Shown one piece after another: positions 26,786 through 33,680 of a DNA stretch of 36,498 bases. The notes beneath the pieces are model-generated. The model was given only the letters and a program-made list of their open reading frames with translations. It was not told where the DNA came from and ran no database searches. A program made the translations under genes and the position numbers. Position 1 is the first letter of the stretch, and the number at the start of each line of letters is the position of its first letter. Origin of the DNA: Ruminococcus sp. (lineage in GTDB: Bacteria > Bacillota > Clostridia > Oscillospirales > Acutalibacteraceae); NCBI GenBank assembly GCA_023665555.1, contig JAMPDR010000018.1, forward strand, positions 1-36,498, read 5' to 3'.

Positions 26786-26846
26786 TTAATGCGTAATGCG
26801 TAATTGCGGGGAAGATTGTACCTATTGTGAGCAATAGTCCGCAAAG
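26786..26846 (-). repeat. Repeat family B tail, copy 3
   Basis: This is the inverted form of the 3' part of family B: TTAATGCGTAATGCGTAATTGCGGGG, written here in two joined words (TTAATGCG, then TAATGCGTAATTGCGGGG), then AGATTGTAC, a CTATTG-tgag-CAATAG hairpin and AGTCCGCA. It starts 15 bp upstream of the ispG ATG. On the minus strand it contains a TACAAT that could act as a -10. Confidence 0.65.
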
Positions 26847-26850
26847 AAAA

Positions 26851-26940
26851 AACGAGGAATGAGGAGTGAGGAACGAAGGTCGCGGATAAAATATCTACTG
26901 TCTTAACTTATCATCCGCAAAATGAAATTATATGCTGAAT
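26851..26940 (-). repeat. Partial repeat family A (half element)
   Basis: GAGGAATGAGGAGTGAGGAA then CGAAGGTCGCGG matches the inverted right end of family A. The other end is absent. It directly abuts family B copy 3, so this ispG upstream region is a mosaic of repeats. Confidence 0.55.
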
Positions 26941-26970
26941 CAAAATAGAAAAATAAATAAAAACAATTTT

Positions 26971-27215
26971 CCAATAAGACTACAAGTAAAGACAGCCGAC
27001 AAAGCCCCAACTGTTTTGAATCTCTATGGTTATGGTGAACAGTCTTACTGTAGCCGAACGTATTTCGTCATTATTGTAAGGCGTCCAAAGGACATGAAAG
27101 TTAGTACAAACTTACCTATAGCAAATTACGGCAAAAATCGGAACGATTTTTCGCCGTTTTTTGCGTACGTCAGAGTTTCTTTTTGGTTACTTTTTCTGAA
27201 CGCAGAAAAAGTAAC
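26971..27215 (+). repeat. Dispersed repeat family E, copy 2 (complete)
   Basis: This is the inverted counterpart of 1-240. The outer blocks are nearly identical and the centre is diverged. It ends in a perfect hairpin at 27186-27215 (GTTACTTTTTCTG-AACG-CAGAAAAAGTAAC). The CGGCAAAAATCG/CGATTTTTCGCCG hairpin is also conserved. It accounts for most of the 634-bp gap 26771-27404; the rest (27216-27350) shows no gene. Confidence 0.75.
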
Positions 27216-27352
27216 TGCCCGTCCGGCATGAGGACAAGTCAAAAGATGTATCATGCTAAAATATGCGGACGATATCTTAAATTCAGCATAATCTGACCCG
27301 CGTACCAATTCACCGGTTCTTACTATTTCTCACTTTCAATTCCTAATGAAAA

Positions 27353-27384
27353 AATCCGATACCTGCACAAGCAAGTATCGGATT
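27353..27384 (-). terminator. Terminator of serC
   Basis: A 14-bp stem with one mismatch (AATCCGATAC-C-TGC / GCA-A-GTATCGGATT) lies 20 bp beyond the serC stop. On the minus strand it runs into TTTTTTC; on the plus strand it is also followed by T-rich sequence. Confidence 0.85.
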
Positions 27385-27404
27385 GATTTTTTTCAGAAGT
27401 TTAA

Positions 27405-28487
27405 TCAGCTGTTAGCCTTTTCAAACTCTTCCATGAAAGCAACAAGCTTTTCGACGCCTTCAATCGGCATTGCGTTATAGATTGATGCTCTCATGCCGCC
27501 AACAGATCTGTGACCCTTGAGATTAACAAAACCTGCTGCCTCAGCTTCTTTGATGAATTTAGCGTTAAGTTCATCGCTGTCTGTTACGAACGGAACATTC
27601 ATGAGTGAACGATCTTCGGGAACAACAGTACCCTTGAACATTTTGCTGTTGTCAAGGAAATCATAAAGAATCTTTGCTTTCTTAACGTTATGTTCCTTCA
27701 TTCTTTCAAGTCCGCCCATGCTCTTGATCCATTCAAGAACAAGCTTGCACATGTAAATTGTGTAGCACGGCGGTGTGTTGTACATTGAACCGTTGTCAGC
27801 CTGAACCTTATAGTCGAGCATTGTCGGTGTGAGTTCACGTGCCTTTCCGAGCATATCCTCACGAACAATTACAATTGTAAGACCTGCCGGAGCGATGTTT
27901 TTCTGAGCGCCGCCGTAAACAACAGCGAACTTTGAAACGTCAATAGGCTCTGAGCAGAAGCATGATGAAACGTCAACGATAAGAGGAATGTCACCTGTGT
28001 CAGGAATATCTTTGAAAAGAGTGCCGTAAATTGTGTTGTTCATGCAGTAGTAAACATAGTCTGCGTCGGCTCTGAAATCTTCACGTGTTGTTTTAGGAAT
28101 ATATGAAAATGTTTTGTCAGCTGATGATGCTGCAATTTTAACATCACCGTATTTCTGAGCTTCCTGGGCAGCTTTCTTTGCCCACTGACCTGTTACGATA
28201 TAATCAGCCTTGCCGCTTCCGTTCATGAAGTTAAGGGGAATTGCAGCAAACTGAGTTGATGCGCCGCCCTGAAGAAAGAGAACCTTGTAGTTTTCCGGAA
28301 TGTTCATCAATTCACGAAGAAGACTTTCTGCTTCATCAATGATTGATTGATAAATCTTTGAACGGTGTGACATTTCCATAACGGATTGTCCGCTGCCCTG
28401 ATAATCGAGCATTTCCGCCGCCGCTTTATTGAGAACCGATTCAGGAAGCATTGAGGGTCCTGCTGAAAAATTATAAACTCTTGCCAT
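27405..28487 (-). CDS. serC: Phosphoserine aminotransferase
   Basis: This is a PLP enzyme of about 360 aa (class V aminotransferase) converting 3-phosphohydroxypyruvate to phosphoserine. MARVYNFSAGPSMLPESVL is the family N-terminus. FLQGGASTQFAAIPLN forms the PLP-phosphate site, and the Schiff-base Lys is in VVYGGAQKNIAPAG (Lys196). NTPPCYTIYMCKLVLEW and the C-terminal GHRSVGGMRASIYNAMP are also typical. The start at 28487 follows GGAGG. It has its own consensus promoter and terminator. serA and serB are not in the window. Confidence 0.96.
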   Translation of the reverse strand: MARVYNFSAGPSMLPESVLNKAAAEMLDYQGSGQSVMEMSHRSKIYQSIIDEAESLLRELMNIPENYKVLFLQGGASTQFAAIPLNFMNGSGKADYIVTGQWAKKAAQEAQKYGDVKIAASSADKTFSYIPKTTREDFRADADYVYYCMNNTIYGTLFKDIPDTGDIPLIVDVSSCFCSEPIDVSKFAVVYGGAQKNIAPAGLTIVIVREDMLGKARELTPTMLDYKVQADNGSMYNTPPCYTIYMCKLVLEWIKSMGGLERMKEHNVKKAKILYDFLDNSKMFKGTVVPEDRSLMNVPFVTDSDELNAKFIKEAEAAGFVNLKGHRSVGGMRASIYNAMPIEGVEKLVAFMEEFEKANS

Positions 28488-28521
28488 AGTAATTACCTCC
28501 AATAAATGCGATTTGCCCTAC

Positions 28522-28550
28522 ATTATACTCATTTCTGTTCTAAATGTCAA
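28522..28550 (-). promoter_or_regulatory. Consensus promoter of serC
   Basis: On the minus strand, a perfect -35 TTGACA (28545-28550) and perfect -10 TATAAT (28522-28527) have a 17-bp spacer. The leader is about 28 nt. Confidence 0.9.
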
Positions 28551-28631
28551 TTATTTGATGGGATTTTTACCAAAAAATATGCCGCTTTTTTGGTGATAAA
28601 GATGAAAATCTGAAAAAATTCCTGTTAAATC

Positions 28632-28660
28632 TTTATTATTATTGGCTAATGATATATAAT
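28632..28660 (+). promoter_or_regulatory. Possible promoter of the DUF2804 gene
   Basis: A TATAAT at 28655-28660 lies 33 bp before the start codon. The -35 at 17-bp spacing (TTTATT) is weak, so the call rests mainly on the -10 and position. Confidence 0.4.
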
Positions 28661-28693
28661 TTAATGGAAACATTTTGTGGAGGTATAACGAAA

Positions 28694-29725
28694 ATGGCAA
28701 GAAATCATGAGGTTACTCAAAAACACAATCTTCTCAATCCTGACGGAACTCTCGCAGAACCCGGCTGGTCAAAAAGCCTGATTCAGGTTTACAACAGAGA
28801 GGATATCAAGGCGCCTAAATTCAGAATCAAGGAATGGGACTATTATCTCATCCTTGCAGACAAGCACGCTGTTGCACTCACTCTTTCAGATGACGGATAT
28901 ATCGGCATGCAGTCTGCGTCACTGCTTGTTTTTGACGATGAAAATCCGTGGGAGATTACAAACTCGGTTCTTAATTTCTTCCCGATGGGTAAGTATAATC
29001 TTCCGAGAACATCCGAAAAGGGCGATATACATTATCACGATAAAACCCTTGACATGGATTTCATCAAAAACGGCGAAACACGTCACATCTTCGGTGAATA
29101 CAGAAACTTCAAAGATGGTAAGACGCTTAAAGTTGATGTGACCCTTACACAGCCGCCGATGGATACAATGGTAATTGCAACACCGTGGAAAGAAAACAAA
29201 AAAGCTTTCTATTATAATCAGAAAGTCAACTGCATGAGAGCATCAGGCTATGCAGAGTTTGACGGTGTGAGATATGACTTCAACCCCGAAACCGACTTCG
29301 GTACTCTTGACTGGGGACGCGGTGTGTGGACATATGACAACACATGGAACTGGGGCAGCGGCAACGGCTGGATAAACGGCAAGCCTTTCGGCTTTAATAT
29401 TGGCTATGGTTTCGGTGACACAACAGCTGCAAGTGAAAACATACTTTTCTATGACGGTGTTGCTCACAAACTTGACGATGTCAGCTTTAACATTCCGGCA
29501 ACAAGCTATACCGACCCGTGGACATTCACTTCGAGCGACGGTCGTTTTGAGATGGACTTCAAACCTGTTATCGACCGTGCAGCAAAAATCAGCTTGAAAA
29601 TTATTGAAACAGATCAGCATCAGGTGTTCGGAAGATTGTCAGGTAAGGCTGTTCTTGATGACGGTACTGTTCTTGAAGTCAAGGATTTGATGTGCTTTGC
29701 AGAAAGAGTAAGAATGAAATATTAA
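28694..29725 (+). CDS. DUF2804 domain-containing protein
   Basis: This is a protein of about 343 aa. Segments such as HNLLNPDGTLAEPGWSKSL and FNPETDFGTLDWGRGVW, then YDNTWNWGSGNGWINGKPFG, match DUF2804, a family rich in Trp and Gly with a predicted beta-sheet fold reminiscent of lipocalin-like or hydroxysteroid-related proteins. The biochemical role is unknown. There is no signal peptide or transmembrane helix. The ATG at 28694 has GGAGG nine bases upstream; an in-frame ATG at 28649 lies before the -10. A reductase gene follows 19 bp later, so the two are probably co-transcribed. Confidence 0.85.
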   Translation: MARNHEVTQKHNLLNPDGTLAEPGWSKSLIQVYNREDIKAPKFRIKEWDYYLILADKHAVALTLSDDGYIGMQSASLLVFDDENPWEITNSVLNFFPMGKYNLPRTSEKGDIHYHDKTLDMDFIKNGETRHIFGEYRNFKDGKTLKVDVTLTQPPMDTMVIATPWKENKKAFYYNQKVNCMRASGYAEFDGVRYDFNPETDFGTLDWGRGVWTYDNTWNWGSGNGWINGKPFGFNIGYGFGDTTAASENILFYDGVAHKLDDVSFNIPATSYTDPWTFTSSDGRFEMDFKPVIDRAAKISLKIIETDQHQVFGRLSGKAVLDDGTVLEVKDLMCFAERVRMKY

Positions 29726-29744
29726 TTTAGCGGAGGATTTTAAA

Positions 29745-30767
29745 TTGAAAACAATTGTTATCGGTGCCGGTGCAATAGGCGGAACAATTGCCGTGCTTAC
29801 AAAAAATGCAGGTTATAACGTGAGCATACTTTGTCACAGTGAAAAAACGAAAAATGAAATTGAATCAAACGGATTTTCTCTTCACGGTGCAAAGGGCGAA
29901 TATAACGAGAAATTTACCTGTTACGGTTCTGCCGAAGAAATGGGCGACACAAAATTTGATGTCTGCTTTATTGCAACGAAGTATGCCGCGATGGCCGATT
30001 CAGCTAAGTTGATTTTGCCGTATCTTAAAGATAATTCACTTGTTGTCGGTATGCAGAACGGTATCTGCACAAGCGAACTTGCTGCGATAGTCGGTGAGAA
30101 AAGGGCGGTTGGCTGTATGCTTGGGTTCGGTGCAACAAGAAACAGTGTGAACGATGTTACTATGACAAGTCTTGGTGAGATGTACATAGGTATGCCGAAC
30201 GGCTATCATCCGGGAATGCTTGATTATCTCAAGAGTATGCTTGACGCTGTTCTTCCGACAAAAATATCGAATGATATCACCCGTGAGCAATATTCAAAGC
30301 TTATTATCAATTCATGCATCAACGCAACTGCCGCAATCACGGGTCTGAAACTCGGCAAAATGATTGAGGACAGACGTGCCAGAACTCTTTATCTTGCAAT
30401 TGCAAGAGAGGGTATGCGCGTTGCCAAAGCGATGAATCTTGACGTGCCTAAATATGGCAAAATGCTCAACTATAAAATGCTCATGCTGTTTGATAATGAG
30501 GTATATAATTCAATGTGCCGCTATGTTGTGTGGCTTGTGTCAAAGCTAAAATATGCAGATGTTAAGCCGTCAACGCTCCAATCGCTTGAAAAGGGAGAAA
30601 AAACCGAAATTGATATTTTTAACGGTTACTTCGCCGCAAAGGGTGATGAGTTTAGTGTTCCGACTCCTGTTAACCATAAGCTGACAGAAATGATTCACGA
30701 GATTGAAGAGGGCAAAAGAAAAATCACCCCTGAAAACCTTGAAGAGTTTAGGGGCACGCTGTTTTAA
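29745..30767 (+). CDS. Ketopantoate reductase (ApbA/PanE) family oxidoreductase
   Basis: This is a 340-aa NAD(P)-dependent dehydrogenase. The Rossmann loop is IVIGAGAIGGTIAV (residues 4-17). KYAAMADSAKLILPYL and VVGMQNGICTSELAAIVG lie in the cofactor domain, and the C-terminal helical domain has SKLIINSCINATAAITGL with the catalytic Lys and Asn typical of PanE-like enzymes. The start is a TTG at 29745, eight bases after GGAGG, with no nearby ATG. Because it is paired with a DUF2804 gene and not with panB/panC, it may reduce another 2-keto acid; I leave the symbol empty. Confidence 0.85.
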   Translation: MKTIVIGAGAIGGTIAVLTKNAGYNVSILCHSEKTKNEIESNGFSLHGAKGEYNEKFTCYGSAEEMGDTKFDVCFIATKYAAMADSAKLILPYLKDNSLVVGMQNGICTSELAAIVGEKRAVGCMLGFGATRNSVNDVTMTSLGEMYIGMPNGYHPGMLDYLKSMLDAVLPTKISNDITREQYSKLIINSCINATAAITGLKLGKMIEDRRARTLYLAIAREGMRVAKAMNLDVPKYGKMLNYKMLMLFDNEVYNSMCRYVVWLVSKLKYADVKPSTLQSLEKGEKTEIDIFNGYFAAKGDEFSVPTPVNHKLTEMIHEIEEGKRKITPENLEEFRGTLF

Positions 30768-30925
30768 TGAGAAATTAGGAGTGAGAAGTTAGGAATGATG
30801 CGGATGAGTTTGGTTGTTATTGAAAGATGCAGTCCGCAGGTGCTTGCGCACGGCTAATATTGCGGATAAAAACTGTGCCTGTCCAAAGATTCAGTCCGCA
30901 GAATCAAATTATTTTCTGACTTTCA
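30768..30925 (+). repeat. Divergent family A-type repeat after the reductase gene
   Basis: AATGAGAAATTAGGAGTGAG begins at the stop codon of the preceding gene. It is followed by TCAGTCCGCAG-type words twice (near 30830 and 30892) and GCGGATAAAAAC. It resembles the left part of family A but has no matching right end nearby. Confidence 0.45.
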
Positions 30926-30960
30926 GTTGCTTTTATAAATCCAAAAAGAAATGTGCAAAA

Positions 30961-30997
30961 ACTACTAAAGATCGCAAGTGATTTTTAGTAGTTTTTT
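30961..30997 (+). terminator. Plus-strand terminator
   Basis: ACTACTAAA pairs with TTTAGTAGT (extended by flanking A/T pairs) and is followed by TTTTT. It lies about 190 bp after the reductase gene and is probably the 3' end of that operon. Confidence 0.65.
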
Positions 30998-31348
30998 GAT
31001 GTAAAGAAACTGCTAATGACTGCCAAAGAGCGCAAAGACCTTGACGAGTTTGTCAAGTATCTTGAAAAGCTCACCAAGGCATAAAAAAGAATAGCCACCG
31101 CCAACAAACAATACAAACGGTGACTATCAAAGCAAGCGGTACGGACTAACCTTACAGTCCTACCGTTCCTATGATAACAAATTATTGATTAAAAAGTCAA
31201 GTATAATTGAAAGAAGAAACTCAAGTGGCATTAGAAAAAATACATACCCTCTCCAAAAAGCACTTGATTCTTCTGCGGGTAAAAAAGTAAAGGTCGCAGA
31301 AATTTTACCCGCGACCGCACTGATTCACTATTCCTTATTACTTATTAC
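30998..31348. other. Gene-poor stretch with a possible gene remnant and stem-loops
   Basis: A short frame at 31016-31084 reads MTAKERKDLDEFVKYLEKLT and ends KA. It has no ribosome site and looks like the C-terminal remnant of a larger protein. Next come an imperfect inverted pair AGCCACCG / CGGTGACT (near 31092-31124) and a stem GGTA-C-GGACT / AGTCC-T-ACC at about 31138-31167. A GCGGGTAAA/TTTACCCGC pair lies near 31277-31314. I see no intact gene here. Confidence 0.4.
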
Positions 31349-31517
31349 CTAGGTAAACGCTGAATAAATCGCAGCACACTGCTCGTTTGCATAAAGTTCC
31401 GTCATATCGCACAGAATTTCCTTGAAATACGAAAGTATGACTGCGTCAATTCTATGCAATCTGACGGAATTTCTGTCGGCACGATCAGTGCACTGGATTT
31501 AATCATCGTTTACCTAG
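31349..31517. mobile_element. 169-bp MITE-like near-palindromic element
   Basis: The ends are inverted: CTAGGTAAACG...GAATAAATC at the left against GATTTAATCATCGTTTACCTAG at the right. Symmetry continues inward (CAGCACACTGCTCGT against ACGATCAGTGCACTG, and TTCCGTCA against TGACGGAA). Almost the whole element can therefore fold on itself. CTAG or TA at both ends could be a target duplication. There is no coding frame. It is flanked on both sides by family A-like fragments (31266-31345 and 31518-31605). Confidence 0.65.
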
Positions 31518-31599
31518 AGTTTCCATATGCGGACTGAATCTAATTGTCACATACAACCTTGCCCGCAACTCCTAACTCCTCATTCCTCATTCCTCATTC

Positions 31600-31923
31600 C
31601 TAACTAACCCTGTGTCCGTCCTTAATCTTAATCTCCATTCCACCCATAATCGGCAACTTAACAGTGCCGCTCATTTTGTCGCCGTTAAAGGTGAACGTGC
31701 CTTCCGCAACTTTTCCGGGGAAAAGCGAGATTTCACCTTTTCCGGTCAGAGTATCATCGCCGATTTCTCTGATGTCATAATATTTGATTTTTGCTCCGTT
31801 AAATTTTTCGGGTAAGTCGAAAAGAATTTCATATTCTCCGTTATTGTCTTTAATTTCGGCTGTGCCCTTTGCCTTAAACATGAATGTGTTAATGCTTGCT
31901 TCCCATTTTCCGATACCGATCAT
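31600..31923 (-). CDS. Hypothetical small beta-rich protein
   Basis: This is a protein of about 107 aa starting MIGIGKWEASINTFMFKAKG. It has alternating short strands (TAEIKDNNGEYEILFDL, AKIKYYDIREIG, GEISLFPGKVAEGTFTFNG, MSGTVKLPIMGGMEIKI) suggesting a small beta-barrel or sandwich. No family is recognised. I chose the start at 31923, ten bases after GGAAAGG; an ATG at 31932 is too close to that site. The stop codon lies at the edge of a family A-type repeat. Confidence 0.6.
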   Translation of the reverse strand: MIGIGKWEASINTFMFKAKGTAEIKDNNGEYEILFDLPEKFNGAKIKYYDIREIGDDTLTGKGEISLFPGKVAEGTFTFNGDKMSGTVKLPIMGGMEIKIKDGHRVS

Positions 31924-32147
31924 AAATTTCATACCTTTCCGACTGCGTATAAACCATAAAAATGAAACAGTCATTACTGAATTATACTGGATATACTTTT
32001 ACTGAACATAAAATTTACGCTATGATGTGCCTACTATATTTTATTTTTCAACGCGAAGTAGGTTACTATTCATATCGCATTAAAATTATAGGATGATTTA
32101 TTTGCTGTGTTTTGGACATGCCTGATTATATGCGTGAAAAAGTAAAA

Positions 32148-32172
32148 GGAGCCTTCTCTCAAAGAAAGCTCC
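32148..32172 (-). terminator. Terminator of rpmB
   Basis: On the minus strand GGAGCTTTCT pairs with AGAAGGCTCC (one G-U wobble, 5-nt loop) and is followed by TTTTACTTTTT. It is about 35 bp beyond the rpmB stop. Confidence 0.75.
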
Positions 32173-32206
32173 GAAAATTTCATTTCAATCAAAATTTCAG
32201 TCAAAA

Positions 32207-32395
32207 TCAGATTGCACGAGTAACCTTGCCTGAACGCAAGCAACGTGTGCAAGCGTAAACTCTCTTCGGTGAACCGTTAACGATAGCTTTTACGCGCTTT
32301 ACGTTGGGTTTCCAGGTTCTGTTTGAACGTCTGTGTGAGTGAGAAACTTTAATGCCGAAAGAAACATTTTTACCACAAAATTCGCATTTTGCCAT
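32207..32395 (-). CDS. rpmB: 50S ribosomal protein bL28, zinc-binding form
   Basis: The 62-aa ribosomal protein starts MAKCEFCGKNVSFGIKVSHS and contains HRRSNRTWKPNVKRVKA. Two CxxC pairs (Cys4/Cys7 and Cys49/Cys52) make it the Cys-plus, zinc-binding form. It is part of the 50S subunit near the E site. GGAGGTG precedes the ATG. It is a single-gene transcript with its own promoter and terminator between nadA and a small unknown gene. Cys-plus L28 usually indicates that a zinc-free paralog could exist elsewhere. Confidence 0.96.
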   Translation of the reverse strand: MAKCEFCGKNVSFGIKVSHSHRRSNRTWKPNVKRVKAIVNGSPKRVYACTRCLRSGKVTRAI

Positions 32396-32441
32396 TTTTC
32401 AGCACCTCCTTAAACTTTTATAAACTACATAAGCATTGGTT

Positions 32442-32470
32442 ATTTTAACAGATAATTAATTAAAATGCAA
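32442..32470 (-). promoter_or_regulatory. Promoter of rpmB
   Basis: On the minus strand, -35 TTGCAT (32465-32470), a 17-bp spacer and extended -10 TGT-TAAAAT (hexamer 32442-32447). An AT-rich stem-loop at 32474-32504, just upstream, may be a weak nadA terminator. Confidence 0.75.
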
Positions 32471-32509
32471 GTGTTTTGAAAAAATAATAGCACTATTTTT
32501 CAAAAAATC

Positions 32510-33430
32510 TTAGCCTCCGAGTGTGATCATTGTGTCAAGGCAGCGTTTTGCCTTTGTCATGACTTCATCTGAAAGGATTATTTCTTCTCCGCCGATGCCT
32601 TTAACGCAATTATAAACATCTCCGAGAGTTGTCAGTTTCATGTTGTGGCAAACGCAGTCTTTTGAAAGCGGATAGAATTTTTTGTCGGGACATTCAAACT
32701 GAAGATGCTGAACAATGCTGTTCTCTGTTCCGATAATGAATTCAGTTTTGTCGCTTTTTTTCGCATAGTCCATGATGCCTGTTGTGCTTCCTGCATAGTC
32801 AGCCATGGCAGTAACTTCCGCTGTACATTCGGGATGAACAAGCAAAAGTGCATCCGGATGAAGCTTCTTTGCTTTTTCAACATCTTTCTTGCTTATTCTC
32901 ACATGAGTCGGGCAACCGCCGTGAACAAGTTTGATGTTCTTTTCGGGCACTTGTGATGCTACCCATGAACCAAGGTTGCAGTCAGGGATAAACAGAATGT
33001 TTTTGTTCGGAACATTCTTAATAATTTTCACTGCTGATGATGAAGTAACACAAACGTCACATACTGTTTTTGTTTCAGATGTTGTGTTGACATATGCGGC
33101 AACAGTGTAATCGGGATACATTTCTTTCAATTGAGTAATTGCCGGCGCGTCCATTTGATCTGCCATAGGACAGCCTGCTTGTGAGTTTGAAAGAATAACT
33201 TTCTTTTCGGGCGAAAGAATCTTAACGGTTTCAGCCATGAAACGTACACCGCACATGAGAACTGTTTTGCAGTCTGATTTTGCAGCCTGCAAACTGAGTC
33301 CGTAGGAATCGCCGACATAATCGGCAACTTCCCATATATCGTGGCTCTGATAAGCATGAACCAAAATACAAACATCATTTTCTTTCTTCAAACGTAAAAT
33401 TTCGTCTTGCAACTGTCTTGTTGTAGGCAT
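32510..33430 (-). CDS. nadA: Quinolinate synthase A
   Basis: The 306-aa 4Fe-4S enzyme condenses iminoaspartate with dihydroxyacetone phosphate to quinolinate. Features are CILVHAYQSHDIWEVADYVG, the first cluster Cys in VLMCGVRFMAETVKI, VNTTSETKTVCDVCVTSSSA, FIPDCNLGSWV, HPECTAEV, and a C-terminal Cys in FECPDKKFYPL. The length fits the three-domain NadA fold. The start at 33430 is nine bases after CGGAG; earlier in-frame starts (33472, 33439) have no ribosome site. It is transcribed divergently from nadBC-niaR from a consensus promoter. Confidence 0.95.
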   Translation of the reverse strand: MPTTRQLQDEILRLKKENDVCILVHAYQSHDIWEVADYVGDSYGLSLQAAKSDCKTVLMCGVRFMAETVKILSPEKKVILSNSQAGCPMADQMDAPAITQLKEMYPDYTVAAYVNTTSETKTVCDVCVTSSSAVKIIKNVPNKNILFIPDCNLGSWVASQVPEKNIKLVHGGCPTHVRISKKDVEKAKKLHPDALLLVHPECTAEVTAMADYAGSTTGIMDYAKKSDKTEFIIGTENSIVQHLQFECPDKKFYPLSKDCVCHNMKLTTLGDVYNCVKGIGGEEIILSDEVMTKAKRCLDTMITLGG

Positions 33431-33463
33431 TTTCAACATCTCCGCTCTGCCAAATTTATAGGT

Positions 33464-33492
33464 ATTATACAAAAATGCATCTCTATTGTCAA
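33464..33492 (-). promoter_or_regulatory. Consensus promoter of nadA
   Basis: On the minus strand, a perfect -35 TTGACA (33487-33492) and perfect -10 TATAAT (33464-33469) are separated by 17 bp. The leader is about 27 nt. The strength suggests control by repression, fitting the NiaR-type gene at 35877. Confidence 0.9.
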
Positions 33493-33525
33493 GATAGATT
33501 GTAAATAAAATTGTTGTCAGGTGTC

Positions 33526-33554
33526 TTGTCAGCTGTAAATTCTTGTGCTATAAT
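33526..33554 (+). promoter_or_regulatory. Strong plus-strand promoter upstream of nadB
   Basis: -35 TTGTCA (33526-33531), a 17-bp spacer and perfect -10 TATAAT (33549-33554). The -35 lies inside a cluster of TGTC words (33515-33534) that could be a regulator site. Transcription would begin near 33561, at the base of a long hairpin. Confidence 0.8.
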
Positions 33555-33560
33555 ATTGCA

Positions 33561-33604
33561 AAATATGCGACAGACATAGTGTGCATGTCTGTTGCCGCAT
33601 ATTT
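33561..33604 (+). promoter_or_regulatory. Long stem-loop at the start of the nadB leader; possible operator
   Basis: AAATATGCG pairs with CGCATATTT, and ACAGACAT pairs with ATGTCTGT around a 7-nt AGTGTGC loop. Only a 3-nt TGC bulge interrupts the 17 pairs. CAGACATA recurs at 33627-33634. No U-tract follows, so it is not a standard terminator. It may be an operator dyad for a 3H-type regulator or an RNA structure; the sequence alone does not decide. Confidence 0.5.
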
Positions 33605-33665
33605 GAAGTTTAAATCGAAAGGGATTCAGACATAGGAATAAATTTTTAATATCAATTATAACCTG

Positions 33666-33674
33666 TGTTACAAT
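33666..33674 (+). promoter_or_regulatory. Extended -10 placed to give a leaderless nadB mRNA
   Basis: TGT-TACAAT (hexamer 33669-33674) lies six bases before the nadB ATG (33681). With standard spacing the +1 falls on or next to the A of the ATG. No Shine-Dalgarno is present between 33655 and 33680. No good -35 is seen, which is tolerable for an extended -10. Confidence 0.5.
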
Positions 33675-33680
33675 ACTATT

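Noticed and set aside
26932-27231. 99-aa plus-strand frame
   Set aside because: It coincides with family E copy 2, has no ribosome site, and its sequence is explained by the repeat and its hairpins. The centre of the two copies diverges like non-coding DNA.
32070-32252. 60-aa minus-strand frame overlapping rpmB
   Set aside because: It overlaps the rpmB coding end and its terminator in another frame and has no start signals.
33555-33680. NAD-sensing riboswitch upstream of nadB
   Set aside because: Only one long stem is evident, there is no terminator or ribosome-site switch, and I do not see the conserved cores of described NAD-II or nadA-motif RNAs.
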